Assembly: GCA_015063225.1 (NCBI GenBank)
Contig: SUSU01000001.1
Coordinates: forward strand, 152,446 to 216,445
DNA: 64,000 nucleotides
Direction: 5' to 3'
DNA from: Thermoplasmata archaeon
GTDB taxonomy: Archaea; Thermoplasmatota; Thermoplasmata; Methanomassiliicoccales; Methanomethylophilaceae
Part shown: piece by piece, positions 34,066 through 41,529 of the stretch
Layout of the letters: each line of letters opens with the position of its first letter
Position numbering within the stretch: position 1 is the stretch's first letter
Program-made: the position numbers and the translations under genes
The notes under the pieces: generated by a model
What the model was told of the DNA's origin: nothing
Databases searched by the model: none
Seen by the model: only the letters and a program-made list of their open reading frames with translations

Positions 34066-34656
34066 ATGTTTGGCAGAACCAGAGTGGCGGCGGTCCTCGT
34101 CGTTGCATTCCTTGCAGCTCTTACAACGATGGCCTTGGCCGCGACGGACGCATCAGATGCGGCTACCCCCACTATAGAAATCCAGGAGAGGGAGGCCGCT
34201 CCGGATACCGATGTGACATTCGAGGTCTATATCCAGGACAATCCGGGCATATGCGACATCCATATCGATTTCTTGATTTCCGGCGAGATAGAAGTAAAAA
34301 AGGTCACGTCCGACCTGATGAATGTCCAGGAAGGGACCAGATCCGGCACTGTTTACAGTGTGAGTGCCAGCAGTGGCAGTATGATGTCCGAGTCCGGGAC
34401 TCTGATGACGCTGACGCTCTATATGCCCGACAGGGACCCCAACGCAGTCTATTGCATCTACGCCAATAAAGTCGTTTCAACACCCTCGTTCACGTTCGAT
34501 ACCATTCGCGGCACCATCTATCTGGACATGTCGGGCTTGAACAGGGACGATGACGAAAGTGATGACGATTCCGACACCTACCTCGCATTCGGTGTCGCGG
34601 CCGCGGTAGCCGTCGTTGCCACCCTTGTTATCGCAGTCCTTGTTGCTAGGCGCTGA
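34066..34656 (+). CDS. membrane-anchored cohesin-domain protein
   Basis: A 196-residue surface protein. It has a signal peptide (VAAVLVVAFLAALTTMALAA), then one cohesin domain (residues about 35-155: TIEIQEREAAPDTDVTFEVY, NPGICDIHIDFLISGEIEV, SGTLMTLTLYM), an acidic linker (DDDESDDDSD), a membrane helix (AFGVAAAVAVVATLVIAVLV) and AxRR at the C terminus. The pattern is that of a cohesin that holds dockerin-bearing partners. It lies 96 bases after the uptake operon whose binding protein has a dockerin, so the two may bind each other outside the cell. Starting ATG 34066 follows TATA-like CTTACTTAATAGG. Confidence 0.78.
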   Translation: MFGRTRVAAVLVVAFLAALTTMALAATDASDAATPTIEIQEREAAPDTDVTFEVYIQDNPGICDIHIDFLISGEIEVKKVTSDLMNVQEGTRSGTVYSVSASSGSMMSESGTLMTLTLYMPDRDPNAVYCIYANKVVSTPSFTFDTIRGTIYLDMSGLNRDDDESDDDSDTYLAFGVAAAVAVVATLVIAVLVARR

Positions 34657-34787
34657 AACAGGGTCGGTCCTCTCCGACGGTACAGAATACCGTTCGGAGT
34701 ATCATTCCGCATACGTTTTAGTTCGGGATCGTTCGTGAGATTCCGCAATGCTTTGAACGCGCGAGCTTAAGTAAAATCCGATGGCGA

Positions 34788-34823
34788 TGGTGCGGGGGAG
34801 GGGATTCGAACCCCCGCACGACC
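34788..34823 (-). other. tRNA 3'-end fragment, left attachment site of the integrated element
   Basis: On the minus strand the segment reads as a tRNA T arm (GGGGG-TTCGAAT-CCCCT), acceptor strand CCCCCGC, discriminator A and CCA. No matching 5' acceptor (GCGGGGG), D arm or normal anticodon arm is found upstream, so it is a fragment. With the integrase next to it, this is the signature of integration into a tRNA gene; the intact tRNA should lie beyond the right edge. Homology may extend farther than marked, up to about 34870. Confidence 0.65.
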
Positions 34824-34936
34824 AATTTCCCCATCATCGCCTCCTTAGTGGGAGACGCTTGGTTGAACGCAAGGATTTTCAGGTACTTTAAGCCTTTGAG
34901 GTCCTCGCGCGTATACACGCACGCGACTATATGGGG

Positions 34937-36250
34937 TCAGGTGAGGAGCTGATTCGCGAGCATCTCATCGACCTCAATGCTCCGTTGGGGATTGACGTAA
35001 ACGTAGTGGCGGAGGGTCGTGTTGATCTGTGCATGACGCATCTTATTCTGCACCACATACAAGGGAACCCCGGCATCGACCATGGTTGAACAGAAAAACC
35101 GTCTGAGGGTGTGGCAACTGAAGGGAATTCCTGTTCTGAGGGACAGTTCCTGGAGCATACGCTGTACCCAGTGGTCATCAGCTGCAACTACGTTCCCGTC
35201 ACGGGCGACGCGAACCAGGAGGTGGTCCTCGTCACGATCACCCAGGAGTTCTGCGCGGGAGCCCAAGTATCCAGCGATAAGGCCGTCGAGCTGGGATTGA
35301 ACGTTAATCAGGGCTATTTTGGAGCCTTTTCCACGGATTTTAACCCGGCCTTCCTTAAAATCAGACAATCTGATGTGGGTGATTTCGGACAAGCGGAGCC
35401 CAAGCATCGCCCCGAGAGCGAGTATGACCTTGGTGGTTTCGTCAGCGGCCTCGAACAATACTCTCCATTGGTCCATGGTGATCCATGTGCGGTCCGGGAC
35501 ATCACCAGTGAAGACCAGCCCAGCACGTTTGTACGGATCGTACCCGTAGCACCACCCGAGGAATTTCCCGAAATTACAGAGGTAGGCTTGAATCGTGTTC
35601 TGTCTGGCTTGCATCGAGTGACGGATCCGGCGGAGGTGAGTATAGTCGATTTCATCTGGGGATATAGGCCCGTATTCATCTATTATGGCAGAATAGGATG
35701 CACGAACACACTTGCGGAGGTTCTTCAGAGTTGTTTCGGACAAACCCCTCTCGCGCTGGTCCTCGATGAATCTACTGAGCTGGGACTCCAGCTCCGATGT
35801 CCCAGGAGCCTCGGGTAGGGAGGTCCGCACGGTTTCCCGACGCGGATACGGACGGGGTAACCTCTGCCCAGTCGACCATTCGACGAAATCCACGAGGAAT
35901 CCGATGTAGCGGTTCCTGGTGCCTATGGACAGTTCCGACATCATATCCGACAGGTCCGTCAGATGATCGGCGGTGATGTCCTCGATTTTTGTGATTGAGG
36001 AGCGGTAATCCAACACACGTAGCATCTTTTCTATGGTGATGATGCATTTTCTACGCTGAGATGTGCCCATTTTATCATGCAAATGAAGGTCATAGCGGAC
36101 CACTTGATTTTCGAAATAGAAATTGCCCAAACACGTGTCGCACCAATCGGCACGACCCGTTTGTTTCTTATATCCCATTATGGATGCCAAAGTATCACCT
36201 CGGTGATACCTCTCCGCGACAGTTCGAAGGGTTTCGGAGAGGTTAATCAC
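34937..36250 (-). CDS. tyrosine recombinase (integrase)
   Basis: A 437-residue site-specific recombinase. The N terminus has a Cys/His cluster (WCDTC...HLH) that may bind zinc; a core-binding domain covers about 150-250. The catalytic domain carries Arg in LGLRLSEITH, Lys in RGKGSK, His-x-x-Arg in SCHTLRRFF, His in MRHAQINTT and the nucleophile Tyr in LRHYVYV. It points toward the tRNA fragment about 110 bases away, as expected for an integrase beside its attachment site. Predicted GTG start at 36250; the ribosome site is weak. Confidence 0.9.
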   Translation of the reverse strand: MINLSETLRTVAERYHRGDTLASIMGYKKQTGRADWCDTCLGNFYFENQVVRYDLHLHDKMGTSQRRKCIITIEKMLRVLDYRSSITKIEDITADHLTDLSDMMSELSIGTRNRYIGFLVDFVEWSTGQRLPRPYPRRETVRTSLPEAPGTSELESQLSRFIEDQRERGLSETTLKNLRKCVRASYSAIIDEYGPISPDEIDYTHLRRIRHSMQARQNTIQAYLCNFGKFLGWCYGYDPYKRAGLVFTGDVPDRTWITMDQWRVLFEAADETTKVILALGAMLGLRLSEITHIRLSDFKEGRVKIRGKGSKIALINVQSQLDGLIAGYLGSRAELLGDRDEDHLLVRVARDGNVVAADDHWVQRMLQELSLRTGIPFSCHTLRRFFCSTMVDAGVPLYVVQNKMRHAQINTTLRHYVYVNPQRSIEVDEMLANQLLT

Positions 36251-36270
36251 TATTTTGACATCCCATCCCT

Positions 36271-36300
36271 AATCTAACCGAAAAACGAAATCGAAAGTTA
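36271..36300 (+). promoter_or_regulatory. shared element motif, copy at the integrase/regulator divergent region
   Basis: Plus strand CTAACCGAAAAACGAAATCG and following AAAG at 36273-36297 match the motif CGAAAAACCGAATCG seen upstream of several operons of this element. It lies between the divergent integrase and regulator genes, and TATATTTG follows. Confidence 0.5.
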
Positions 36301-36373
36301 TATTTGAATTTCGTGGTAATTACAAGTTTTGTGGGGAAAACACTAATAAAAGCGTTTCTGCTTTTCGGTATTC

Positions 36374-36931
36374 ATGATGGGGGGAGACTTAGTCAATTCT
36401 ATATCGCAAGGCATCACCGTACCTATGCTGTTACGGTTGCTCCGCGAGGACAGACCGCTCATATTCAATGATTTTTCCGACCTTGTGAGCAACAACAACG
36501 TCCGTAGGGACAGGATTATCCAGATGGAGGAGGAGGGACTGGTGAATGTCGAGAGCATTTACTCCCCGAGAAAGATACACCGGGTCACCTTGTCCCCGCT
36601 GGGCATATCCGTAGCCAAGCTGTTGAACACTATCGATTCCCTCAACCCAGATGTCGATGCCAAGGACAAATGTATGTCCATGCGTTATGCGGATCCGGTT
36701 CTGCGCCTCATCCTGTCCCGCACGAAGATTAAGTTTTCGGAAATCAACAATGTTTTACCCTATCCAGACACCCTCAAAAAGCTCTATTTCAGAATGGAGG
36801 AGGAGGGACTAGTGAAAATAGGAACGGAGGTCGATGAGAGGAGGTATAAGTTCCTCACTTTGACTCCGTTCGGTAAAATCCAGGCGATGTGTTTCCAAGA
36901 GATTTACGATTTGATGAAGAATCAATCGTGA
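36374..36931 (+). CDS. double winged-helix transcriptional regulator
   Basis: A 185-residue protein made of two similar winged-helix halves (residues about 10-85 and 100-175). Each half has the pattern of a recognition helix and then RMEEEGLV or QMEEEGLV plus a beta wing (RKIHRVTLSPLG; RRYKFLTLTPFG). It resembles archaeal HxlR/MarR-like regulators. It is one of very few plus-strand genes of the element and is divergent from the integrase, the usual place of an element's master regulator. It may bind the motif upstream. Its 3' end overlaps the zinc-ribbon gene by ten bases. Confidence 0.7.
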   Translation: MMGGDLVNSISQGITVPMLLRLLREDRPLIFNDFSDLVSNNNVRRDRIIQMEEEGLVNVESIYSPRKIHRVTLSPLGISVAKLLNTIDSLNPDVDAKDKCMSMRYADPVLRLILSRTKIKFSEINNVLPYPDTLKKLYFRMEEEGLVKIGTEVDERRYKFLTLTPFGKIQAMCFQEIYDLMKNQS

Positions 36932-37161
36932 TACTTACCTTTGTTTCTGGCGCAGTTGGGACACCCGGCGCCTCTGGAACGAACGGCAATGATGGTCCGC
37001 CACTCGTACCCACATCCAGAACAGCGCCACCATACCCTATTGCGCGAGTAGTACTTCACGCTTGTTGGCAATAAACCCCCGTTTTTAATCGGGTGCCACT
37101 CTAGAGCCAGTTCGGGATTCACTTCAGCTAAACTGTCCCCATCCCCGATGCTGAACCCCAT
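36922..37161 (-). CDS. zinc-ribbon protein (DUF4379-like)
   Basis: A 79-residue protein with the DUF4379 pattern: LALEWHPIKNGGLLPTSV, VWWRCSGCGYEWRTII, RSRGAGCPNC, thus two CxxC pairs binding one zinc. Such domains occur in viruses and next to restriction or homing nucleases and probably bind DNA. I prefer ATG 37161, whose product begins MGFSIGDG, to an upstream TTG. Confidence 0.7.
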   Translation of the reverse strand: MGFSIGDGDSLAEVNPELALEWHPIKNGGLLPTSVKYYSRNRVWWRCSGCGYEWRTIIAVRSRGAGCPNCARNKGKYHD

Positions 37162-37166
37162 CTGGA

Positions 37167-37652
37167 TCACACCGTGAAACAATCCTCGATCTTGCGATTT
37201 CCAAAGAATTTGGAGATGTCGGTGATGTCGGGATTGATAAAAGCATACCTCTGAGCATACTTGTTCGAGGATTTACCGTGGGATTGTGACATCTGCTTGG
37301 CGACCGCCCTCGACTGTGCTTTGGATCCGCAGATAACGACCTTCTGATAACCGTTGGTTAGGTTCATCTCAAGGGCGGCCCAGACCTTTTTCGGGGTCGG
37401 TTTCTTTGCAGGGGTTTTCCCAGGAGTCTGTTTCCTCTTGTTGTTCGTGCGCGCGAGCGCGAATTCCTCACCGCCGTACTCGAACAGTATCGTATCCTCG
37501 GTACGTTTGATTTCCCTGACGTCCTTGCCCTCGGGTTTCTTGTTGAGGAGCAGTGCGGCCCCGGCGAGCATGACGGATGCGGCCGACAGACCGATGGTGG
37601 CATAGTCGAAAGAATCGTGGAATTTCTTCCTCTTAGTGTTGTTCTGGGTCAT
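37167..37652 (-). CDS. hypothetical protein with one membrane helix and basic linker
   Basis: A 161-residue protein. A basic N terminus (NTKRKKFHD) is followed by one hydrophobic helix (ATIGLSAASVMLAGAALLLN), a Lys/Pro-rich linker (KRKQTPGKTPAKKPTPKK) and a compact C-terminal domain (VWAALEMNLTNGYQKVVICGSK...YAFINPDITDISKFF). Type II membrane topology is likely. GGTGA lies just before the ATG. Unknown function. Confidence 0.55.
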   Translation of the reverse strand: MTQNNTKRKKFHDSFDYATIGLSAASVMLAGAALLLNKKPEGKDVREIKRTEDTILFEYGGEEFALARTNNKRKQTPGKTPAKKPTPKKVWAALEMNLTNGYQKVVICGSKAQSRAVAKQMSQSHGKSSNKYAQRYAFINPDITDISKFFGNRKIEDCFTV

Positions 37653-37656
37653 ATTA

Positions 37657-37962
37657 TCACCATATCGCGTAGGGTTCCAAGTCCCTCTCCATCAGGAGGA
37701 GTTCCTCTGGAACGACCTTGACGTTCCCAAAGGGTGTGGTTTTACGGTAAAGCTCGACACGGTCTAAGCCGTTGGCTAGTTCCCCGAAATACTTCTCGGA
37801 TCCGGGGGGATAACATTTGGTTTCGAAGGTGTGGCTGTTCCTGTTGTAGAATATCCTCGCCGGGCCGTTGTATTCGTTGAAATCGAGGACTGCACGGTGG
37901 AGGCCGTTGCTGTCATCCCCCTCGAAGGCGACCTTACGGGACTTCTTCCGTTTGAGGATCAT
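37657..37962 (-). CDS. hypothetical protein
   Basis: A 101-residue protein beginning MILKRKKSRKVAFEGDD, with a beta-rich middle (HRAVLDFNEYNGPARIFYN, HTFETKCYPPG) and no membrane segment. Its ATG 37962 overlaps the stop of the metallopeptidase-like gene by four bases (ATGA), so it is translated with that gene. Family not recognised. Confidence 0.55.
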   Translation of the reverse strand: MILKRKKSRKVAFEGDDSNGLHRAVLDFNEYNGPARIFYNRNSHTFETKCYPPGSEKYFGELANGLDRVELYRKTTPFGNVKVVPEELLLMERDLEPYAIW

Positions 37963-38864
37963 CTCTTCGCCTTCTTGTTGCTGGAGATTACCGCCCTGGA
38001 GATGCAACTCTTGTCAAAATTCCTCTGAGCCGCCCTGATGGCCGCCTTGCCCTTCAAGGCACGACCCTGGCTGATGAGGTCCTGGTCGCGGAGATAAGCC
38101 TCGCGGGAATCCATACCGGGAATTGAATCATAATACCCGGACTGGACCCTGTCCACACGGGTCCTTGCGACCGTCTCGGCAACGGTTTCGCGTTCCTCCC
38201 TCTCGACGAGGGCGTCCCTCTTTGATTTGGGATATGCGTTGAAGGTGGCGTTCATGAGGACTCCCTCACGGTTCGTAGGGAACGTGGTCCTTCCATCGAG
38301 AGCGCGGAGGTGATGGACGACCTCGTGGACTATGCCGTCGGGAGTGGTGCCATCCTCGAGGACTATGTGGGGGACTCTCACTCCGTCCTGCATCCTGAGA
38401 TAATAGCCAGTGCAATCATCCATGTATGCATTGGTGGTGATGTAGAACCCTTTGTCGCGTGTAAGCAGCTCGAGTTCCTCTGCGGTGAACGAATCAGCGA
38501 GAATCTTCTTGATGCGGTTCGATTCCTTTTTCGTGGCAACAACGGCCAGATTCCTCAAGGCATCGCGTTTCTTACCACGGATCGACAGGGGTACGGAGTA
38601 AATCTCCGCGACCTCGTCATCTATTCCATCTATATCGCAACATGATGGATCCGCCCACCAGTCGATAATCTCCTCGGGTGTCAGATTCCTCGGGAGGACC
38701 ACATCAGAATCGATCCCACGGTCGGAATGCTTATTCCCGACCTCCTGGAACCTCTCGACAACGGCCCACATCGGGACGCACCCCGTCTGATCTACGGGGA
38801 TGGTGTATGTCTTCATCCCCTTGCGGACCTTCACCTTACCGGGTTTGCCCTCTTTCGTCAACAT
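37959..38864 (-). CDS. putative zinc metallopeptidase-like protein (HEVVH)
   Basis: A 301-residue protein with an HExxH-type site in DGIVHEVVHHLRALDG (about residue 182) and a downstream Glu-rich helix (EREERETVAETVARTRV) that could give the third zinc ligand. Upstream strands (YYLRMQDGVRVPHIVLEDG) fit a minimal gluzincin-like fold. It ends in the basic tail NKKAKR shared by many proteins of this element. First gene of a short operon (38864 to 36922), behind a long regulatory region. Could act on host or virion proteins; peptidase activity is inferred from the motif only. Confidence 0.6.
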   Translation of the reverse strand: MLTKEGKPGKVKVRKGMKTYTIPVDQTGCVPMWAVVERFQEVGNKHSDRGIDSDVVLPRNLTPEEIIDWWADPSCCDIDGIDDEVAEIYSVPLSIRGKKRDALRNLAVVATKKESNRIKKILADSFTAEELELLTRDKGFYITTNAYMDDCTGYYLRMQDGVRVPHIVLEDGTTPDGIVHEVVHHLRALDGRTTFPTNREGVLMNATFNAYPKSKRDALVEREERETVAETVARTRVDRVQSGYYDSIPGMDSREAYLRDQDLISQGRALKGKAAIRAAQRNFDKSCISRAVISSNKKAKR

Positions 38865-39147
38865 AACGGTCGCACCTTGACTTGGAACTTCCGCCCGGTT
38901 TGCAATATACCATCGGGTCGTGTGGTTTTAAGGTTAACGTGAAGGTGACACGTTAGGGTGGAGTGAACGTGTCGGATCGAGGATGGTGATGATGGTGAAG
39001 GTGAAGGTCAAAACGGTACCTTCACCATCATCACCGTGTGAAATCGGGGTCGGGAAAAGACCTTCGAAACCCCCTAAATCATGCGGTCTAAGATAGATAT
39101 ATATGCGCACGCTCGGGAGTGTTTCGATTGCGGCGGCAAAAATTACT
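38865..39147. promoter_or_regulatory. non-coding region with inverted repeats (operator or replication region)
   Basis: No gene supported. It holds an 18-bp perfect inverted repeat GGTGATGATGGTGAAGGT (38985-39002) with its complement at 39018-39035, and AACGTG/CACGTT half-sites at 38936-38941, 38949-38954 and 38966-38971 that form two overlapping palindromes. Direct GGTGAAGGTGA-type units add to these, and a TATA-like ATATATAT stands at about 39097-39104 (minus strand). If transcription starts there, the leader is over 200 bases and strongly folded. Confidence 0.6.
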
Positions 39148-39170
39148 GGCTGTGGAAAAATTCCGCAGCC
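39148..39170. terminator. bidirectional hairpin terminator after the ATPase gene
   Basis: A 10-bp stem GGCTGTGGAA / TTCCGCAGCC (one G-T pair) with loop AAA. It is followed by six T on the plus strand (39172-39177) and ATTTTT on the minus strand. It lies 12 bases past the stop of the ATPase gene. Confidence 0.65.
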
Positions 39171-39182
39171 GTTTTTTGGGGT

Positions 39183-40229
39183 TTATGCAGTCTCTTCAGT
39201 GGATTTTTCCGCTTGTTTCTTCTCCTTCAGACGTACCTCCTTGACCCAATTGTAGATGGTCCTATCCTTAACACCGAGAGCGTCCGCGATGGTGACCACA
39301 TCTACACCCTCATCCTTCAACCTAGTAGCTATGGTTTTCAGAGTATCGGCCATTATGGCCTTGTTGGCGCGTGCGGTCGAATCCGACATGGGGACTTCAG
39401 TTTCCTGTTGGGAATAAAAGGCCCTAATGGAGTCTATCATCTCATAACTCGACCTGCCCGAGATGGCATAGACGAACTCGAGGAAGGGAAAATCACCCAC
39501 CTTGAAGTCAGCACTGGACAAGTGGTCGTATGCATACTCCCCGGCGCGGATTTCCTCTGGGTTGGAGGTCCATGACGATGTCGGAACCGGGAGGGCGACC
39601 CTGGGGTCGTTCGCACCCATCTTGACATAGACGATGGAACGCGGATCCATGTTGAGCCTTCTTGCGCGGATGAATGCCTCGGCCTCCTTGTTGTTCTTCT
39701 GGAACGTGCAAGTGACGTTAGCTGGGTCATTCTCCGCATCGATGAAGTTACGGAATGCGGGGCCAAGGTTCCTCATCGCCGGGGACAACAGCCAGAGGGC
39801 GAGGTTGAACTTACGGATGATTCCGCAGAACGACTTCATCGATTTGGCCATGTCCCCCGAGGAGTTCATGTCACCCATGAGGAAGTTCTGGGCCTCGTCC
39901 AGGAGGAGGATAATCAGTGTATCCTTCCTCCCATACTTCTCGAGGACGTTGGCAACGATTGGGAACAGTTCCTTCATCGTGGTGATGCTGTACACCCCCG
40001 GGGGGGATGCGGTGCGGAATCCCCCCTCGATGGTCTTCTGTATGAAGATTACGTTGGAGATCAGAATCACGTGTTTCGGCATATCTGGGAAGTACCCCTC
40101 CATGAGCCTCTGGCAGAAGGACACCGCACAGTGGGTCTTACCTCCCCCACGGGTACCGTAGGAGACTATTACCGCGCCCGGCTTGAAGATGTTCTTCACC
40201 GCATTGTTGACGAAATCCTGGTTCACCAT
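39183..40229 (-). CDS. P-loop ATPase (packaging/secretion type) with C-terminal helix-turn-helix
   Basis: A 348-residue ATPase. Walker A is SYGTRGGGKTH (24-33), Walker B is LIILLLDEAQN (about 104-114), followed by a sensor-like LALWLLSPAMRNLG. This outline recalls viral genome-packaging (A32/FtsK-HerA-like) or Zot-like ATPases. Residues about 300-335 form a resolvase-like helix-turn-helix (VTIADALGVKDRTIYNWVKE), an unusual addition that could bind the DNA being moved. Last gene of the five-gene unit 43549-39183 that includes a membrane protein, which supports a DNA-translocation or morphogenesis module. Confidence 0.7.
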   Translation of the reverse strand: MVNQDFVNNAVKNIFKPGAVIVSYGTRGGGKTHCAVSFCQRLMEGYFPDMPKHVILISNVIFIQKTIEGGFRTASPPGVYSITTMKELFPIVANVLEKYGRKDTLIILLLDEAQNFLMGDMNSSGDMAKSMKSFCGIIRKFNLALWLLSPAMRNLGPAFRNFIDAENDPANVTCTFQKNNKEAEAFIRARRLNMDPRSIVYVKMGANDPRVALPVPTSSWTSNPEEIRAGEYAYDHLSSADFKVGDFPFLEFVYAISGRSSYEMIDSIRAFYSQQETEVPMSDSTARANKAIMADTLKTIATRLKDEGVDVVTIADALGVKDRTIYNWVKEVRLKEKKQAEKSTEETA

Positions 40230-40600
40230 CCGTCCCCACTCTCCTCCTTGCGGTCCTCGAAGGCGCCGTACATCGCCGGGCCGTCGTATGTCTGCGCTCC
40301 TGTGTCCCTTGTCAGGAGATGGGCATCGCGCATGACGAACTCGTAGAGTAGCATATACAGGCGGAACTTCCTCACCGAGATGTATCCCTCCTCGGGAAGG
40401 GGATACACCGCAGTGACGCGGATGTACCTCGGGTTCGACACGAGGGGTTTGTCCAGATTGAGGCCGAGGGCGTGTTCGAAGGTCCAGAGATACTCGGCAC
40501 GGAGGTCCCCGATCTCCTCGTGACGGAGGAGCTGGGAGTACCTGGTGTTCATGTCCGTGACGGTCTCCTTGAACTTGCTGGCGAAGGGTTGCTTGACCAT
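40223..40600 (-). CDS. hypothetical protein
   Basis: A 125-residue soluble, mostly helical protein (KFKETVTDMNTRYSQLLRHEEIGDLRAEYLWTFEHAL type N-terminal half; VRKFRLYMLLYEFVMRDAHLL later). No family recognised. It overlaps the ATPase start by seven bases, so it probably works with the ATPase. Confidence 0.6.
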   Translation of the reverse strand: MVKQPFASKFKETVTDMNTRYSQLLRHEEIGDLRAEYLWTFEHALGLNLDKPLVSNPRYIRVTAVYPLPEEGYISVRKFRLYMLLYEFVMRDAHLLTRDTGAQTYDGPAMYGAFEDRKEESGDGW

Positions 40601-40602
40601 AG

Positions 40603-41529
40603 TTAAGCCTCCCCCATGAAGTCCAGAAGGAAACCGAGGATTTCGGTGTTGTCGGGGCCGATCGCCTCGAGGTATGCCAGAGTGACCTTCACATCCTCCG
40701 AGTCCGCATCGGGGAGGGAATCGATGGCCACGCTGACATTATCTGTAACCAGTGGCTCCAGGAGTTCTTGCAGGTAATCCCAATCCTCGATCTCCATCGG
40801 GGGCTCGTCGAAGTCCTCGGTTTCCTCCGTTTCATCATCGAGGTTGTCGAGTTCGGGAATGTCGAAGGGGTCGATGTCCCTGGGTCTTCTCCGTGGGGCA
40901 TGGTTCCTCACTGGATCCGCGAATCTCGGATCCGCGATACCCTTCTCGACCTTCTCTTGGAACTTCTCGAACTCCTCGTCCCCGAGGAGGAGGCGCATAC
41001 CGAGGGCCCAGTCGACATCATCCTCGGTTTCGACATTGCCGTGGACATAGTCGAACGTGATGGGTGCCATGTTGTATTTGGCGGTGGCGTTCTTCCAGTC
41101 GGCTGGGGAGATACCTTTGCCAGACAGGGATGCCACGTACTCCTCGATACCGCGTTTCCTTCCCCAGGTCTGGTTCTGACGGCGGTACTCCTGGATTTTC
41201 TTGATACCAGTCTCGACTCTCACCAGCTCGTTCAGGGTGAACAGATCCTTGATTTTGTTGACCTCGTTGAAGGGTGGGGAACGGGAGTTGATGAGGTGGC
41301 GGTTCTTCGTCAGCACCATATATGCGAAATCACGGTCGATGATTTCGGATTCGAGTGCCTGGCTACGGCGATAGAGGTGGTCTTCCATCTCATCCCATGC
41401 CCACATCATGGTCTTGATTTTCGAGTACTCCTTACCGTAGAGGATGGCCTCTGCAGTGTTGGAATCCGGCAGTGCCCCCGAGTCGATGGACACCATCGGA
41501 TCCTGTGTCTCCGGATCCATGGTCGTCAT
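40603..41529 (-). CDS. hypothetical protein of the ATPase module
   Basis: A 308-residue acidic soluble protein. The N-terminal two thirds look helical (EYSKIKTMMWAWDEMEDHLYRRSQALESEI; NKIKDLFTLNELVRVETGIKKIQEY). A Pro/acidic linker follows (RRRPRDIDPFDIPELDNLDDETEETEDFDE), then a helical C terminus. No enzyme motif. Overlaps the membrane-protein gene upstream by four bases and lies two bases from the gene downstream. Confidence 0.6.
   Translation of the reverse strand: MTTMDPETQDPMVSIDSGALPDSNTAEAILYGKEYSKIKTMMWAWDEMEDHLYRRSQALESEIIDRDFAYMVLTKNRHLINSRSPPFNEVNKIKDLFTLNELVRVETGIKKIQEYRRQNQTWGRKRGIEEYVASLSGKGISPADWKNATAKYNMAPITFDYVHGNVETEDDVDWALGMRLLLGDEEFEKFQEKVEKGIADPRFADPVRNHAPRRRPRDIDPFDIPELDNLDDETEETEDFDEPPMEIEDWDYLQELLEPLVTDNVSVAIDSLPDADSEDVKVTLAYLEAIGPDNTEILGFLLDFMGEA

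Noticed and set aside
34788-34920. Complete tRNA gene, possibly with intron
   Set aside because: The acceptor and T arm are clear, but no 5' strand GCGGGGG, D arm or regular seven-base anticodon loop can be found in the next 130 bases, so it is a fragment.
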